Below, one piece after another: positions 9,455 through 18,739 of a stretch of 64,000 nucleotides of DNA; the first letter of the stretch is position 1, and every line of letters begins with the position of its first letter. Under the pieces are notes generated by a model. It was not told the origin of the DNA. It did no database searches and saw only the letters and a list, made by a program, of their open reading frames with translations. A program made the position numbers and the translations under genes. The stretch lies in contig JAFYKZ010000001.1 in assembly GCA_017537365.1 (NCBI GenBank), positions 46,384-110,383 on the forward strand. The letters are read 5' to 3'. The DNA comes from Clostridia bacterium. GTDB lineage: Bacteria; Bacillota; Clostridia; Oscillospirales; Acutalibacteraceae.

Positions 9455-10465
9455 ATGGCTTGCAATATTTCGGTTGGAATGAATATTCATCGTTGGGGTC
9501 CGCCTTGCTTTGCTTATCCAAAGGTAATGATAGAACAAAATTTGGATACCTGCAAAGAGTTAGGAATAAAAATTATAAGATATAATAATTCAAACCGCGG
9601 TGAAAATGGGCTTGCTGATGCAAAATATGTGGCAACTCAGGTTAAAGACCGAGATATGAAGTTTATGCTCGTGATAGATGACAGCCAATGGGTGAATCCT
9701 GATGTTTCGGGTGAAAAAGAAAATCTCGAAAGTTATTATGAGGATTATATGTATCGTATTTCATCCGAGCTTAAAGGCTTGGTGGATGTTTACCAAGTGT
9801 TTAATGAGATGGATGTAACTGCGATGAGAGGCGATATTGCTAATATCATTCTACCCGGTAAAGATGGCAAAGAAAAAGGCGAGTATGATTCGGTTTTGTG
9901 TGAAAGAGCTATTAATGCGGTTAAGGGAGCACTTAGAGGAATTAGAAAAGGAGACCCTGATGCTAAAACCTGTGTAAACTTTGCTTGGTGGCATACGGCG
10001 CTGATTTACGAAATGTGTAAAGAGGGTTGCCGGTTTGACATTATAGGTCTTGATTGGTATTCCGATTGCGAGGAAGTTTCATCCATAGATTTGCTTTTAG
10101 AGGATGTTAAAAATCATATTCCTGATAGTTCTTTTATGATTTGCGAAACAAATTATTGGATGCATCCTATGGGTAGAGACCCGATTGAAAAGCAAGAGGC
10201 ATTAAAGGTTAAAGAAAAACGTGATGAAGGTCAGGCAAAATGGGTGCCTGAATTTATTCAAAAGCTTATAGATTTAGATGAGCCTAAAATAAAAAGCGTT
10301 ATCTTTTATGAACTTCTGGATGAGCCTGTTTTTGAAAGAAATAAAGGTAGCTACCATGGTGAATCGCATTTTGGGTTTATTGAATGCGATGAAAACGGAA
10401 CTAATCAAGTGAAGAAACCGGCGTTTTATAGTTTGCAGGAAAAAATAAAAGAAATAAACCACTAA
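9455..10465 (+). CDS. Cytosolic clan GH-A glycoside hydrolase
   Basis: This is a 336-residue TIM-barrel enzyme without signal peptide, membrane segment or binding modules, so it is cytoplasmic. The likely acid/base is E118 (VFNEMD) and the nucleophile E231 (MICETNYW); the barrel ends with FYELLDEP and HFGFIECD. It belongs to the same broad GH-A group as the secreted enzymes upstream and probably cuts imported oligosaccharides. The ATG at 9455 is preferred over the one at 9446 because the GAGAGG site at 9440-9445 lies about 9 bases from it and directly abuts the earlier ATG. The gap to the upstream gene is about 25 bases, so it is probably cotranscribed. Its paralogue is at 29211 in the same relative position. 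Confidence 0.85.
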   Translation: MACNISVGMNIHRWGPPCFAYPKVMIEQNLDTCKELGIKIIRYNNSNRGENGLADAKYVATQVKDRDMKFMLVIDDSQWVNPDVSGEKENLESYYEDYMYRISSELKGLVDVYQVFNEMDVTAMRGDIANIILPGKDGKEKGEYDSVLCERAINAVKGALRGIRKGDPDAKTCVNFAWWHTALIYEMCKEGCRFDIIGLDWYSDCEEVSSIDLLLEDVKNHIPDSSFMICETNYWMHPMGRDPIEKQEALKVKEKRDEGQAKWVPEFIQKLIDLDEPKIKSVIFYELLDEPVFERNKGSYHGESHFGFIECDENGTNQVKKPAFYSLQEKIKEINH

Positions 10466-10508
10466 AATTGTTTTTTGATAAGTTCGTTTTAAAACGAGGA
10501 GAAATAAT

Positions 10509-11963
10509 ATGAAAAAAATATTTGCTTTAATATGCATAATCTCTATTTTGCTGACTTTTAGCGCTTGTAGAAAGCCGATAATAGAAACATCTACTTTCAC
10601 TTATGTTGAAAAAGGTGAGGAAATTTTAATTGAGGGAACTGCAGGCAGCGGTAATTCTAATAATTTAGGCTCAGCAAACGGCGGCAGTAATGAAAACGGT
10701 TCCTCTAATGACGCCGGCAATGAAATTATCGAACTTAGCGAAGAAGAAATGCGTTATAAACCAACCACTTTAACGGTAACTCTTTATGATTCGCAAAAAT
10801 CAATTTATGGTTTCACTTATAATACAACCGAAAATCCAATAAAAGCGGTTATACAAATCAAGAAAAAAGGCGCTGATTCTTGGAGCGAATATGCCTTAAA
10901 TTCTAAGAAAGCATTGTATTTTGACAGCGAGTGGCAAATTTTTTATCATTATATTTCTAAGGCGGAAATTAAGTTAGACGCTAGCAGTACATATATTTAT
11001 CGCGTTTGCGATACAGGAGCTCAGAAAAAATTTGGAAAATATATAGGTTCAGAGGAAGTAACATTTAAAACTAAAAATACAAAATCCAATTCGTTTTCTT
11101 TTGCGCACATAAGTGATACTCAGCGCGGTTCTGAGCAGTTTGGACTTTCACTTTCAAAAATAACTGATAAGGTTGATTTCTTGCTTCATACAGGTGATAT
11201 TATTCAAAATCCGATTGAATCTGATTGGAAGGATATGATAGACAATAATTTTAAATATCTTTCTCGTATACCTATGATGGCTATTGCAGGAAACCACGAG
11301 GTTAATGGCGGTTTCAAAAACTATGATACTTATAATCATTTTAATAACAGTATCCCACCCCAAAGTTCAACTGCATCGGGATATTTTTATAGCTTTGTTT
11401 ATGGAAATGCAAAGTTTATAATGTTAAATACTAATGATTTAAACGGCAATAAATTAACTACCGAGCAATATGATTGGCTTGTTAACGAGTTGAAATCAAA
11501 TGATAGCAAATGGAAAATAGTATCGCTTCATAATCCGCTTTATAGTGTTGGCATATGGGGTTCAACAAATAACACTATCGCGTTAGCTCTGCAAGAGCAG
11601 TTAAAAAGCATTTTTGCTCAAAATAAGGTTGACATTGTTTTGCAGGGACACGATCATACTATTTCCAGAACATACCCACTTAACGAAAACGGACTACCTG
11701 AAAATGAAACTTTTGAAACAATAAATGGTATAGAATATTCTAAAAATCCAAACGGTGTTATTTATTTAACTAACGGAACAACAGGAAGTGTAACCCGCGG
11801 GCCTGAAAATTATGATAAAGCATTATTCAAATATGCCACAGCTTCAAAAGAGGCAACTTGGAGCGAAATTTCTATTGATGGTGATAAGCTGACTGTTGTT
11901 GTTAAACATTACGATTTAGGTAAAGAAAGCGTATATTATAAGTGGGGCATAAATAAATCGTAA
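10509..11963 (+). CDS. Lipoprotein purple-acid-phosphatase-like metallophosphoesterase
   Basis: This 484-residue lipoprotein has the lipobox LTFSAC and a low-complexity Gly/Ser/Asn linker. A fibronectin-like N-terminal domain (about 85-195) carries the PAP-type ending TYIYRVCD. A calcineurin-like catalytic domain follows with HISDTQ, TGDII, AGNHE, a SLHNP histidine and QGHDHT, so all the usual metal-binding motifs are present. It should remove phosphate from an extracellular substrate; why a glycan locus carries it is not clear. A related catalytic domain is fused to a module array in the protein at 53261, which links the two functionally. It has its own AAAACGAGGAG-like ribosome site. Confidence 0.85.
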   Translation: MKKIFALICIISILLTFSACRKPIIETSTFTYVEKGEEILIEGTAGSGNSNNLGSANGGSNENGSSNDAGNEIIELSEEEMRYKPTTLTVTLYDSQKSIYGFTYNTTENPIKAVIQIKKKGADSWSEYALNSKKALYFDSEWQIFYHYISKAEIKLDASSTYIYRVCDTGAQKKFGKYIGSEEVTFKTKNTKSNSFSFAHISDTQRGSEQFGLSLSKITDKVDFLLHTGDIIQNPIESDWKDMIDNNFKYLSRIPMMAIAGNHEVNGGFKNYDTYNHFNNSIPPQSSTASGYFYSFVYGNAKFIMLNTNDLNGNKLTTEQYDWLVNELKSNDSKWKIVSLHNPLYSVGIWGSTNNTIALALQEQLKSIFAQNKVDIVLQGHDHTISRTYPLNENGLPENETFETINGIEYSKNPNGVIYLTNGTTGSVTRGPENYDKALFKYATASKEATWSEISIDGDKLTVVVKHYDLGKESVYYKWGINKS

Positions 11964-11995
11964 TATTTTTTTAAAATTTAGAGGGAGGTAAAATT

Positions 11996-12823
11996 ATGGT
12001 TATATCAAAAAACGAGGCTTTTGATTTGGTTTATAAAAATATAAATGATAAGGTTTTAGAATTAACTTTTTTACCGCCTCTTAATAAAATTTATGAAAAA
12101 TCGCCCGCATATTTTTTAATTCCCGGCGGCGGTTGGCATACTGCGAAAAGAGAAAGTATGATAGATTTTTCAAAACTTTCGGTTGATATGCTTCGCGAAA
12201 AAGGGTTTGCGGTGGCGGCTATTGATTATAGAACCGCAAACGAGCAAATCAAAATTTGCGATATAATAGGCGATTGCTTTGATGCTATGGGATATTTGGC
12301 CGAGCATAGCGAAAGTTTGGAAATAGATGTTCAAAAAATAGCGGTTTCGGGGCATTCGGCAGGCGCGCATTTAGCTTTAATGCTAGCTTATGCCGATGGC
12401 AATCGATTTACAAAGCAATATGATTTTAATAAAATTTCAGCAAAAATAAAGGTTGCGGCTCTTCTTTCGCCTGCAACGGTTTTATATGAAGAAGAATATG
12501 CAAAAACGATAGGTTTTGGCATAAGCTATTTATTTAAAAATCCTGATGATTTGGATGAAAGAAAAAAGGCGAGTCCTATTGAGTATGTTAGCGATTTGAG
12601 TCCTTCAACTATTTCATTTGCAGGAACATCAGATCCTTTGATTTATCCGAAATCATCTGAAATTTTATATGATAAGCTAAAACTTTATAAGGTTAACTGC
12701 AAGATGGTTTTATCCGAAAATGCAGGGCATAGCTTTGAAAAACTTTCGGAAGATAACGAACCTTCGGTTTCTTTTGAGCAAATTCAAAAAATGTTGGTTG
12801 AATTTGTTGTAGAAAATATTTAA
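11996..12823 (+). CDS. Cytosolic alpha/beta-hydrolase carbohydrate esterase
   Basis: This is a 275-residue alpha/beta-hydrolase without a signal peptide. An oxyanion-hole-type PGGGW sits near residue 40. The nucleophile elbow is GHSAG (near 121), an Asp follows in GTSDPLIYP, and the His is in NAGHSFE. The layout fits acetyl esterases of the esterase/lipase (BD-FAE-like) group. Next to GH28 and a GH106-like gene it probably deacetylates imported pectin oligosaccharides, but the substrate is inferred. A GAGGGAGGT ribosome site precedes the ATG. Confidence 0.75.
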   Translation: MVISKNEAFDLVYKNINDKVLELTFLPPLNKIYEKSPAYFLIPGGGWHTAKRESMIDFSKLSVDMLREKGFAVAAIDYRTANEQIKICDIIGDCFDAMGYLAEHSESLEIDVQKIAVSGHSAGAHLALMLAYADGNRFTKQYDFNKISAKIKVAALLSPATVLYEEEYAKTIGFGISYLFKNPDDLDERKKASPIEYVSDLSPSTISFAGTSDPLIYPKSSEILYDKLKLYKVNCKMVLSENAGHSFEKLSEDNEPSVSFEQIQKMLVEFVVENI

Positions 12824-12857
12824 TGAATTTATTAGAATAAAGCGGGATGTATTATAG

Positions 12858-14177
12858 ATGGTATCTATTATAGATTATGGTGCGGTAAACGATGGCAAAA
12901 CATTATGCACTAAAAATATTCAAGAAGCGATAAATGCTTGTGCTGATAATGGTGGCACAGTTTATATTCCAACAGGCAAATATTTAACAGGCACTTTGCA
13001 TTTATATGATAATATTCATATATATTTTGAAAGCGGTGCTGTGCTTTTAGGTAGTAAAAATACCAGAGATGATTTTGAACCCGATGAAAAACGCGATTGT
13101 CCGCTATACCAGGATGCATCGCATAGCTATTATAATCATAGCTTGTTTGTGGGAAAAAACTGCAAAAACATAACATTTTCTGGTTTTGGAACTATAGATA
13201 TGCAATCCGCTTGGGAAATGGATGAAAGAGATTTTGGTCCGAGCGTTATTGATTGCAAAAGAGGTGCTAAAACAATAACTCTTGTTGAGTGCGAAAATGT
13301 TGTTGTTAGAGATTTAACCTTGCTTAATTCGACCGATTTAACCTTATATCTTTTGGGCTGCGAAAATGTTAGAGTACATGGCTTGAACATTGTGGGTCAT
13401 ATAGACGGTATTAGTCCTGATGCTTGCAAAAATGTGGTTATTTCTGATTGTATTGTTAAAACAGGTGATGATGGTATCGTTATCAAAAGCTCTTATTCGT
13501 TATCAAAGCATAAATTTTGCGAAAATGTTACTGTTACTAACTGTATTGTTTCGAGTCGTTGCAGTGCGATAAAGTTCGGGACAGAGTCTAATGCAGGTTA
13601 TAGAAACATTACTGTTTCCAACTGCGTGGTTGAAAATACGAGGTTAAGCGGTTTGGCTCTTGAAATTGCTGATGGCGGTATTATGGAGGGTATAACCATT
13701 TCTAATATCACTATGCGAAATGTAGGAACACCGTTGTTTATTGTTTTGTGCAAGCGTGGTAGAGGACCTGGTATTACCGAAAACGGTATCGTTAGAAACA
13801 TTTATATAAATAACTTTATGGCTTATGGTCCTTATGAGCCCTGGCAGGCTTGTGTGCATGATTATTTTCATCAAGAAACCTTGCAAGAACCTCAAATTAT
13901 AACAAGCTCTATAACAGGACTTAAAAATCAAAAGATAGAGAATGTTATACTTTCTAATGTTTACATAGAGGTACCTGGTGGCGAGGTTACAGATATGAAA
14001 AATTATATTGTTCCTGAAAACGAAACAGGATATCCTGAAAACAATATGTATGGTAATTTATCGGCTTATGGACTTTATTGCAGGCATTGCGATGGTCTTG
14101 TTCTTCATAATGTTAAATTTAAGGCTTTAAAGGAAGATAAACGCGAAGCAATAGTTCTTGATGATGTTGCAAATTGA
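12858..14177 (+). CDS. GH28 family glycosidase (polygalacturonase-like), cytosolic
   Basis: The 439-residue protein reads as a right-handed beta-helix with an N-terminal YGAVNDGKT..TKNIQEAI start typical of GH28. Among the catalytic motifs, the Asp pair is in VKTGDDGIVIK. The NTD position reads SPD and the GHG region reads SAIKFGTES, a variant often seen in rhamnogalacturonan-type or exo-acting members. There is no signal peptide, so it should act on imported oligosaccharides. It sits between an esterase and a GH106-like gene, and a second divergent GH28 is at 32283. The exact linkage specificity cannot be read from sequence. Confidence 0.85.
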   Translation: MVSIIDYGAVNDGKTLCTKNIQEAINACADNGGTVYIPTGKYLTGTLHLYDNIHIYFESGAVLLGSKNTRDDFEPDEKRDCPLYQDASHSYYNHSLFVGKNCKNITFSGFGTIDMQSAWEMDERDFGPSVIDCKRGAKTITLVECENVVVRDLTLLNSTDLTLYLLGCENVRVHGLNIVGHIDGISPDACKNVVISDCIVKTGDDGIVIKSSYSLSKHKFCENVTVTNCIVSSRCSAIKFGTESNAGYRNITVSNCVVENTRLSGLALEIADGGIMEGITISNITMRNVGTPLFIVLCKRGRGPGITENGIVRNIYINNFMAYGPYEPWQACVHDYFHQETLQEPQIITSSITGLKNQKIENVILSNVYIEVPGGEVTDMKNYIVPENETGYPENNMYGNLSAYGLYCRHCDGLVLHNVKFKALKEDKREAIVLDDVAN

Positions 14178-14204
14178 TATATATGTGGCAGGTTGGATGC
14201 TTAT

Positions 14205-16037
14205 ATGGAAAATATAGAAAAGTTGATTTTTGAATTTAAAAATCCGTCAAATAAATTTACACCGATACCTTTTTGGTTTTGGAATGATGATTTATCCGAG
14301 GAAGAAATAAAACGCCAAATAGGCGAATTTAATTCAAAGGGTGTTAACGGATTTATAATTCATCCTCGTATTGGTCTTCCTGAGAGTATTGAATATATGA
14401 GCGAGGAATGGCTCGGGTTTGTTAAGTTTGCGGTTTTAGAGGCAAAAAAGTATTCGATGAAGGTTATGCTTTATGATGAGGCCATGTATCCATCGGGTTC
14501 TTGTCATGGTGAAGTTATAAAGACTAATCCTGATTTTGCTTCGAAGCGCTTGGTGATGAAAGAAGAGAACACCTGCTTAGAAGATGAAAAATTTGTTGCA
14601 GAAATTTCCAAAAACAATAAAAAATATTATTTCTTTGAAGCATTTAGTAAGGGAACAATAAGAGGAATTCATTTTGGTGAGGATGATGGTGAACCTAATG
14701 CACCGCCGTCTGCAAATTTGTTAGACCCGGATGCTGTTTCTTGTTTTATCAATTTAACCCATCAAAGATATTTTGATTTTCTTAAAGAAGAATTCGGAAA
14801 AACCATTATCGCTATTTTTACCGATGAGCCTATGATTTGCGGTCGTGTGCCATATAATTGTGTTCCTTGGACAAGCGGTTTAGAAAAAACTTTAAATCAA
14901 AAAGGTTTTAATACAGATGATTTATATTATCTTTTTGAAAAAGATGATAGCGAGAAATCTAAAAAGGCAAATGATATTTTTGAAAATGTTGTTCGTGAGC
15001 GGTTAGAAGAAGCGTATTATAATCAAATATCGGTTTGGTGCAAAAATCATTATATAGCATTTATCGGTCATCCTGAAAAATCAACCGATATTTCGGTGCT
15101 TAAATATTTTGATATTCCTTGCCAAGATATTGTTTGGCGATATGTTGCACCCGGGGAAGATACTGCTATAAATGGTCCTCATAGCACAATGGCAAAATGC
15201 GCATCAGATAGCGCAAGGCATAGGGGAAAACGCCGCAATGGAAATGAGTGTTTTGGCTGTTGCGGTCATACTGATGATAAATATGCATTTACTCGTAATG
15301 ATATGAAATGGTATATAGATTGGCTTTTTGTAAGAGGTTGCAATCTTATCATTCCGCATGCATTTTTCTATTCTATCCGTGGCGCCCGTAAAGACGAAAG
15401 ACCCCCTGATGTTGGTCTTAATAATTCGTTTTGGAGAGAATATAAAGAAATATCGGATTATATAAAGCGTTGCAGCGCAATGAATACCGATAGCAAAAAT
15501 GTTACCGATATTGCAGTTTTATGCGGTGCAGATAATTTGCCTTGGAATGCTGCAAAAGAGCTTTTTGAATCTCAAATAGAGTTTAACTATTTGGAATATG
15601 ATTTATTAAGTGAATGTGAAATATCAAATGCTAAATGCAAACTTAAAAACAATGAATATAAGATTTTAGTAATAGATGGTATTTATCCCGATGAAAAAGT
15701 AAATAAATATTTGCAAGAGTTTAAGGCTTCAGGCGGTATAGTTATAGATTATTCTAATCAATCCGAATTTATAGATGAGATTAGAGAATATAGTTCAACA
15801 ATACTTAATATTTCTCCGGTCAATAATCTTCGCATAACTCATATAAATAAATATGGTGTTGATATATTATTCTGTGTAAACGAGGGAGAAGCCGAAATTG
15901 AAGCCTCTATAAATGAAAAGATTTTATATGTTTTAGATGCCGAGAGCGGCGAGGTTCTAAATTGCGAATGTGGGAAATACAAGTTATCTTTATTGCCGCG
16001 CAAAAGTTTGTATCTTATTTTAGATAGTAAAAATTAA
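14205..16037 (+). CDS. GH106-like (alpha-L-rhamnosidase-type) hydrolase
   Basis: This is a protein of about 610 residues. It opens with PFWFWNDDLSEEEI, then GVNGFIIHPRIGLP, VMLYDEAMYPSG and IIAIFTDEP, a series characteristic of the GH106-related barrel hydrolases. It ends in a small beta domain and has no signal peptide. GH106 enzymes release alpha-linked L-rhamnose, which would fit rhamnogalacturonan; the family assignment is from recognised motifs only. The ATG at 14205 is chosen over a TTG at 14193 because a GGCAGG-like site lies at a normal distance. It begins about 27 bases after the GH28 stop, in the same transcription unit. Confidence 0.7.
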   Translation: MENIEKLIFEFKNPSNKFTPIPFWFWNDDLSEEEIKRQIGEFNSKGVNGFIIHPRIGLPESIEYMSEEWLGFVKFAVLEAKKYSMKVMLYDEAMYPSGSCHGEVIKTNPDFASKRLVMKEENTCLEDEKFVAEISKNNKKYYFFEAFSKGTIRGIHFGEDDGEPNAPPSANLLDPDAVSCFINLTHQRYFDFLKEEFGKTIIAIFTDEPMICGRVPYNCVPWTSGLEKTLNQKGFNTDDLYYLFEKDDSEKSKKANDIFENVVRERLEEAYYNQISVWCKNHYIAFIGHPEKSTDISVLKYFDIPCQDIVWRYVAPGEDTAINGPHSTMAKCASDSARHRGKRRNGNECFGCCGHTDDKYAFTRNDMKWYIDWLFVRGCNLIIPHAFFYSIRGARKDERPPDVGLNNSFWREYKEISDYIKRCSAMNTDSKNVTDIAVLCGADNLPWNAAKELFESQIEFNYLEYDLLSECEISNAKCKLKNNEYKILVIDGIYPDEKVNKYLQEFKASGGIVIDYSNQSEFIDEIREYSSTILNISPVNNLRITHINKYGVDILFCVNEGEAEIEASINEKILYVLDAESGEVLNCECGKYKLSLLPRKSLYLILDSKN

Positions 16038-16060
16038 TTCTATTAAAGGAGGTAAAAAGA

Positions 16061-17047
16061 GTGAAAATCACACCCGAAAAAATGCAGGAAATTTATGAAA
16101 AAATAAAAACCCCGTATAAATACGGGGCAGTTGTTAAGGATAAAGATTTTTTAACCGATAGTCCAACTGTGTTTAAATATAACGGTAAATGGTATATGTA
16201 TTTTATTAAAATACATAAAAATATAACCGACTCGGGTTATGAAACTCATTTTGCTTCGAGTGATAATCTCATAGATTGGAATTATGAGGGTAAGCTTTTT
16301 GAACGATTGGATGATGATAGTTGGGATAGCAAGCAAATTGCAGGGTATGCAGCTTTTGTTGATATAAATTTTGGCGGTAGCAATGAAATAAAGCTCGTCA
16401 ATGAAAAATATTATATGGCATATCTTGGCGGTAATTTAAACGGATATGAGACCGACCCGCTTTCTATTGGATTATCATTTTCAAATAACCCAACAAGTAA
16501 ATTCACTAGATTTGAAAAACCGATTTTATCGCCCAAAGATAGCGATGCGCGCGAGTTTGAAACATTAACGCTTTATAAAAGCGATATGTTTATTGATGAG
16601 GATATGGTTTTAGGTTATAAATATGTTAATGCTTATAATGCAAAGCCTTCGGATAATAAAGAACGCATATATTTAGCGGTTTCAGATGATGGTGAACATT
16701 GGAAACGCTTTTTAGATGAGCCTATTATTGATGAAACTAAAACTATTGAAAACTTGCGTATTTCGGGCGACCCTCAAATAGTTAAAATCGATGATGTTTA
16801 TGTTATGTTTTTCTTTAGGTGTATAAATAATGTCGGCGCATATAATACTTTTGCCTGTTCTAAAAATTTAGTTGATTGGACTGTTTGGAATGGAGAACCG
16901 TTAATAAAATCTGAATTTGAATGGGAAAACCGATATGCTCATAAGAGCTATGTTGTTAAAGAAAACAATGTGGTTTATCATTTTTATTGCGCGGTGAATA
17001 ACCAGGGAGAAAGATTTATCGCATTAGCAACATCAGAAGAGGTATAG
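16061..17047 (+). CDS. GH43/GH32-like five-bladed propeller glycosidase
   Basis: This 328-residue cytosolic protein has repeated blades of the GH43/GH32/GH130 type: DSPTVFKYNGKWYMYF, HFASSDNLIDWNYEG, YYMAYLGG, AVSDDGEHWKRF and GDPQIVKIDDVYVMFFF. The first blade Asp (TDSPTV), an Asp near the centre (GDPQ) and an Arg/Glu-rich region fit a retained active site, but the family is not certain. It starts at a GTG after an AAAGGAGGT site at 16045-16053, and it is the last gene of cassette A before a strong terminator. A perfect CCCCGTA/TACGGGG hairpin lies inside the coding region at 16110-16127. Confidence 0.7.
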   Translation: MKITPEKMQEIYEKIKTPYKYGAVVKDKDFLTDSPTVFKYNGKWYMYFIKIHKNITDSGYETHFASSDNLIDWNYEGKLFERLDDDSWDSKQIAGYAAFVDINFGGSNEIKLVNEKYYMAYLGGNLNGYETDPLSIGLSFSNNPTSKFTRFEKPILSPKDSDAREFETLTLYKSDMFIDEDMVLGYKYVNAYNAKPSDNKERIYLAVSDDGEHWKRFLDEPIIDETKTIENLRISGDPQIVKIDDVYVMFFFRCINNVGAYNTFACSKNLVDWTVWNGEPLIKSEFEWENRYAHKSYVVKENNVVYHFYCAVNNQGERFIALATSEEV

Positions 17048-17138
17048 AAGATTACTTTATATTAAAGTATATTAAACAAAAAATTCACTATATTTATAGT
17101 TATTTCTTTATAATTTATAAGGAAAAAATCCAACACAT

Positions 17139-17204
17139 TAATCAAAGAATAGGGGTTTTTACATTGCTCCTATAAATTGAGGGATAATAAGTGGTCGTAA
17201 AATT
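17139..17204 (+). repeat. 65-nt repeated intergenic element, copy 1
   Basis: Almost identical to 34678-34745, with only a handful of differences over about 63 bases. It contains a conserved small hairpin (ATAGGGG with CTCCTAT) followed by the shared block GGGATAATAAGTGGTCGTAA. A shortened relative lies at 34995-35030. Its placement at the end of cassette A and in the scar after cassette B suggests a mobile or recombination-related sequence. Confidence 0.7.
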
Positions 17205-17244
17205 AACTCCACAAGTAAGAGTTTTAAATCTTGCTTGTGGAGTT
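17205..17244. terminator. Bidirectional intrinsic terminator
   Basis: An 11-bp stem (17205-17215 with 17234-17244) extends by four more pairs past a single mismatched base on each side, with an 8-base loop. T-rich sequence follows on the plus strand. It lies between the convergent ends of cassette A (17047) and the regulator ending at 17321. Confidence 0.8.
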
Positions 17245-17320
17245 TTCTGTATTTATATTAACAATTTTAAAATTATCATAGCGCTTAAATAAAAGAAAAT
17301 GAAATTGGTATACAGAAGTT

Positions 17321-18373
17321 TTATATATTAAATTTTTTCTCAGGTTTAGTCAACGAACTTCGCTCTTTTATAGAAACAGGAACATAAATATGTTCATAGC
17401 TTTTTTGAGGATTTAAAAGTCTTTTATACAGAAGTTCGGCGGCAGTTCGCCCAATTTCGTATAGGTTTTGGTTTATAGAGGATAAATTATAGCTTTTCGA
17501 AAGAACAGTGTTATCGAAACCTATAATAGCGGGATGCTTATTGGAATTAGCAAATTTGTTAATAAGAATAACTGCGAGTTCGTCGGTTGAAGCGAAAATT
17601 GCGGAGGAGGTTAGATTTTTAACAATGTAATCGCCAAATGCATCATAATTCATATCGTTTTGAAATAAAAACATATTGTTCGAGTGATTAAGATTATGCT
17701 GTTTTAGAGCAGAAATAAATCCGTCATATCGCTCGCCAACTGTATTGGTGAGTTTTGGGTCGGGAAGGGTGCAAAAAGCGATATCCTTATGACCTAATTC
17801 GATTAGTTTTTTGGTTGCAATATATCCGCCTAAAAAGTTGCAGCTTGTTACATAATCACAGGCTAGTTTAGCGGGTAGAGTATCAATATAAACGCAATTA
17901 CATTTTAAATCAAATAATTTTTGATAAAAAATTGTGTTATGCTCAAAGGTTGGATAGATAATAAAATTTTTGTAACCTTCACTAATAAGCTTATCTATAA
18001 GCTCCATTTCGTTTTTAGCGGTTTTATCCGTTAGGGTTAGTAATGGAGATAGTCCCACACTATTTAAAAAATCTTGCGTTCCTTTGAAAATTTCCATCAT
18101 ACGATGGTTTTTGTTGTTATTAGGCATAATGATAGGGATGTAACTATTAATACTTTTAGCACATATAAATGAACCACTGCCTTTGCGCGATTCGATTATG
18201 CCCTCGTTTCGAAGGGAATCTAAAACTTTTCTTAAAGTTGTTCTGCCTATATTAAGATTTTGCGCAAGAATTTCCTCAGAGGGAAGCTTTGATTGGAATT
18301 GATATTTTCCGTTTAATATTTCATTTTTTAATTCATCCAAAGCGTTTTTATATAAAATATCGTTCTTTGCCAT
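17321..18373 (-). CDS. GntR-type DNA-binding / LacI-type effector regulator (AraR-like architecture)
   Basis: This 350-residue regulator has an N-terminal GntR winged helix at about 1-70 (KLPSEEILAQNLNIGRTTLRKVLD, GIIESRKGSGSFI). A LacI/GalR-like sugar-binding domain follows to the end (GYIATKKLIELGHKDIAF, RYDGFISAL, AIIGFDN). This is the domain order of Bacillus AraR. It is transcribed away from the cassette B binding-protein gene, and a pair of exact inverted 14-mers in the shared region are its likely operators. It most probably represses cassette B until a sugar ligand binds; the ligand is unknown. Confidence 0.88.
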   Translation of the reverse strand: MAKNDILYKNALDELKNEILNGKYQFQSKLPSEEILAQNLNIGRTTLRKVLDSLRNEGIIESRKGSGSFICAKSINSYIPIIMPNNNKNHRMMEIFKGTQDFLNSVGLSPLLTLTDKTAKNEMELIDKLISEGYKNFIIYPTFEHNTIFYQKLFDLKCNCVYIDTLPAKLACDYVTSCNFLGGYIATKKLIELGHKDIAFCTLPDPKLTNTVGERYDGFISALKQHNLNHSNNMFLFQNDMNYDAFGDYIVKNLTSSAIFASTDELAVILINKFANSNKHPAIIGFDNTVLSKSYNLSSINQNLYEIGRTAAELLYKRLLNPQKSYEHIYVPVSIKERSSLTKPEKKFNI

Positions 18374-18403
18374 TGAGCACCACCGAAAATTTTATTTTTA
18401 ATA

Positions 18404-18432
18404 ATTATATAATAAAATGCCTTATAAATCAA
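18404..18432 (-). promoter_or_regulatory. Sigma-A promoter of the GntR/LacI-type regulator
   Basis: On the minus strand TTGATT (18427-18432) is followed after exactly 17 bases by TATAAT (18404-18409). The distance to the ATG at 18373 is normal. Confidence 0.75.
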
Positions 18433-18457
18433 ATTATTTTTACAAAAGCAATACAAA

Positions 18458-18617
18458 TAAGCGAACAACTTTAAACGATAGATGTATTTTAAAATGCATT
18501 TTTATTAATAAAAAATAAAAAATTCTTGCAATTCGTACAAATATATGTTAATATGATTTTGCAAAAATGTATACATAAGCTATTAGCATACATATTTTAA
18601 TACAAGTTGTTCGCTTA
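18458..18617. promoter_or_regulatory. Paired distal inverted operator sites
   Basis: TAAGCGAACAACTT at 18458-18471 recurs as its exact reverse complement at 18604-18617. The two sites bracket the predicted binding-protein promoter, and the left one lies just upstream of the regulator promoter. A shorter inverted pair (ATGTAT/ATACAT) lies between them at about 18570-18595. The whole 18374-18739 gap is thus regulatory, with no gene. Looping by the adjacent GntR/LacI-type protein is an inference. Confidence 0.65.
18526..18554 (+). promoter_or_regulatory. Extended -10 promoter of cassette B
   Basis: TTGCAA (18526-18531), a 17-base spacer, and TAATAT (18549-18554) preceded by TGT make an extended -10 promoter. 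Predicted transcription starts near 18561, leaving a leader of about 180 bases that contains the right operator. Confidence 0.6.
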
Positions 18618-18739
18618 AATGGGTAAAAAAGGAATTTAGATATATTTTTGGTATTTAAAATGTTTTATCTTCATTCGTATTTTTCGGATGATTTTAAATA
18701 AGTAAATTAAATTAAAATAAATTTTTGGAGGTTATTTTT

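Noticed and set aside
10274..10600. 108-codon minus-strand frame
   Set aside because: It lies antisense across the end of a hydrolase and the start of a lipoprotein, has no ribosome site and no protein-like pattern.
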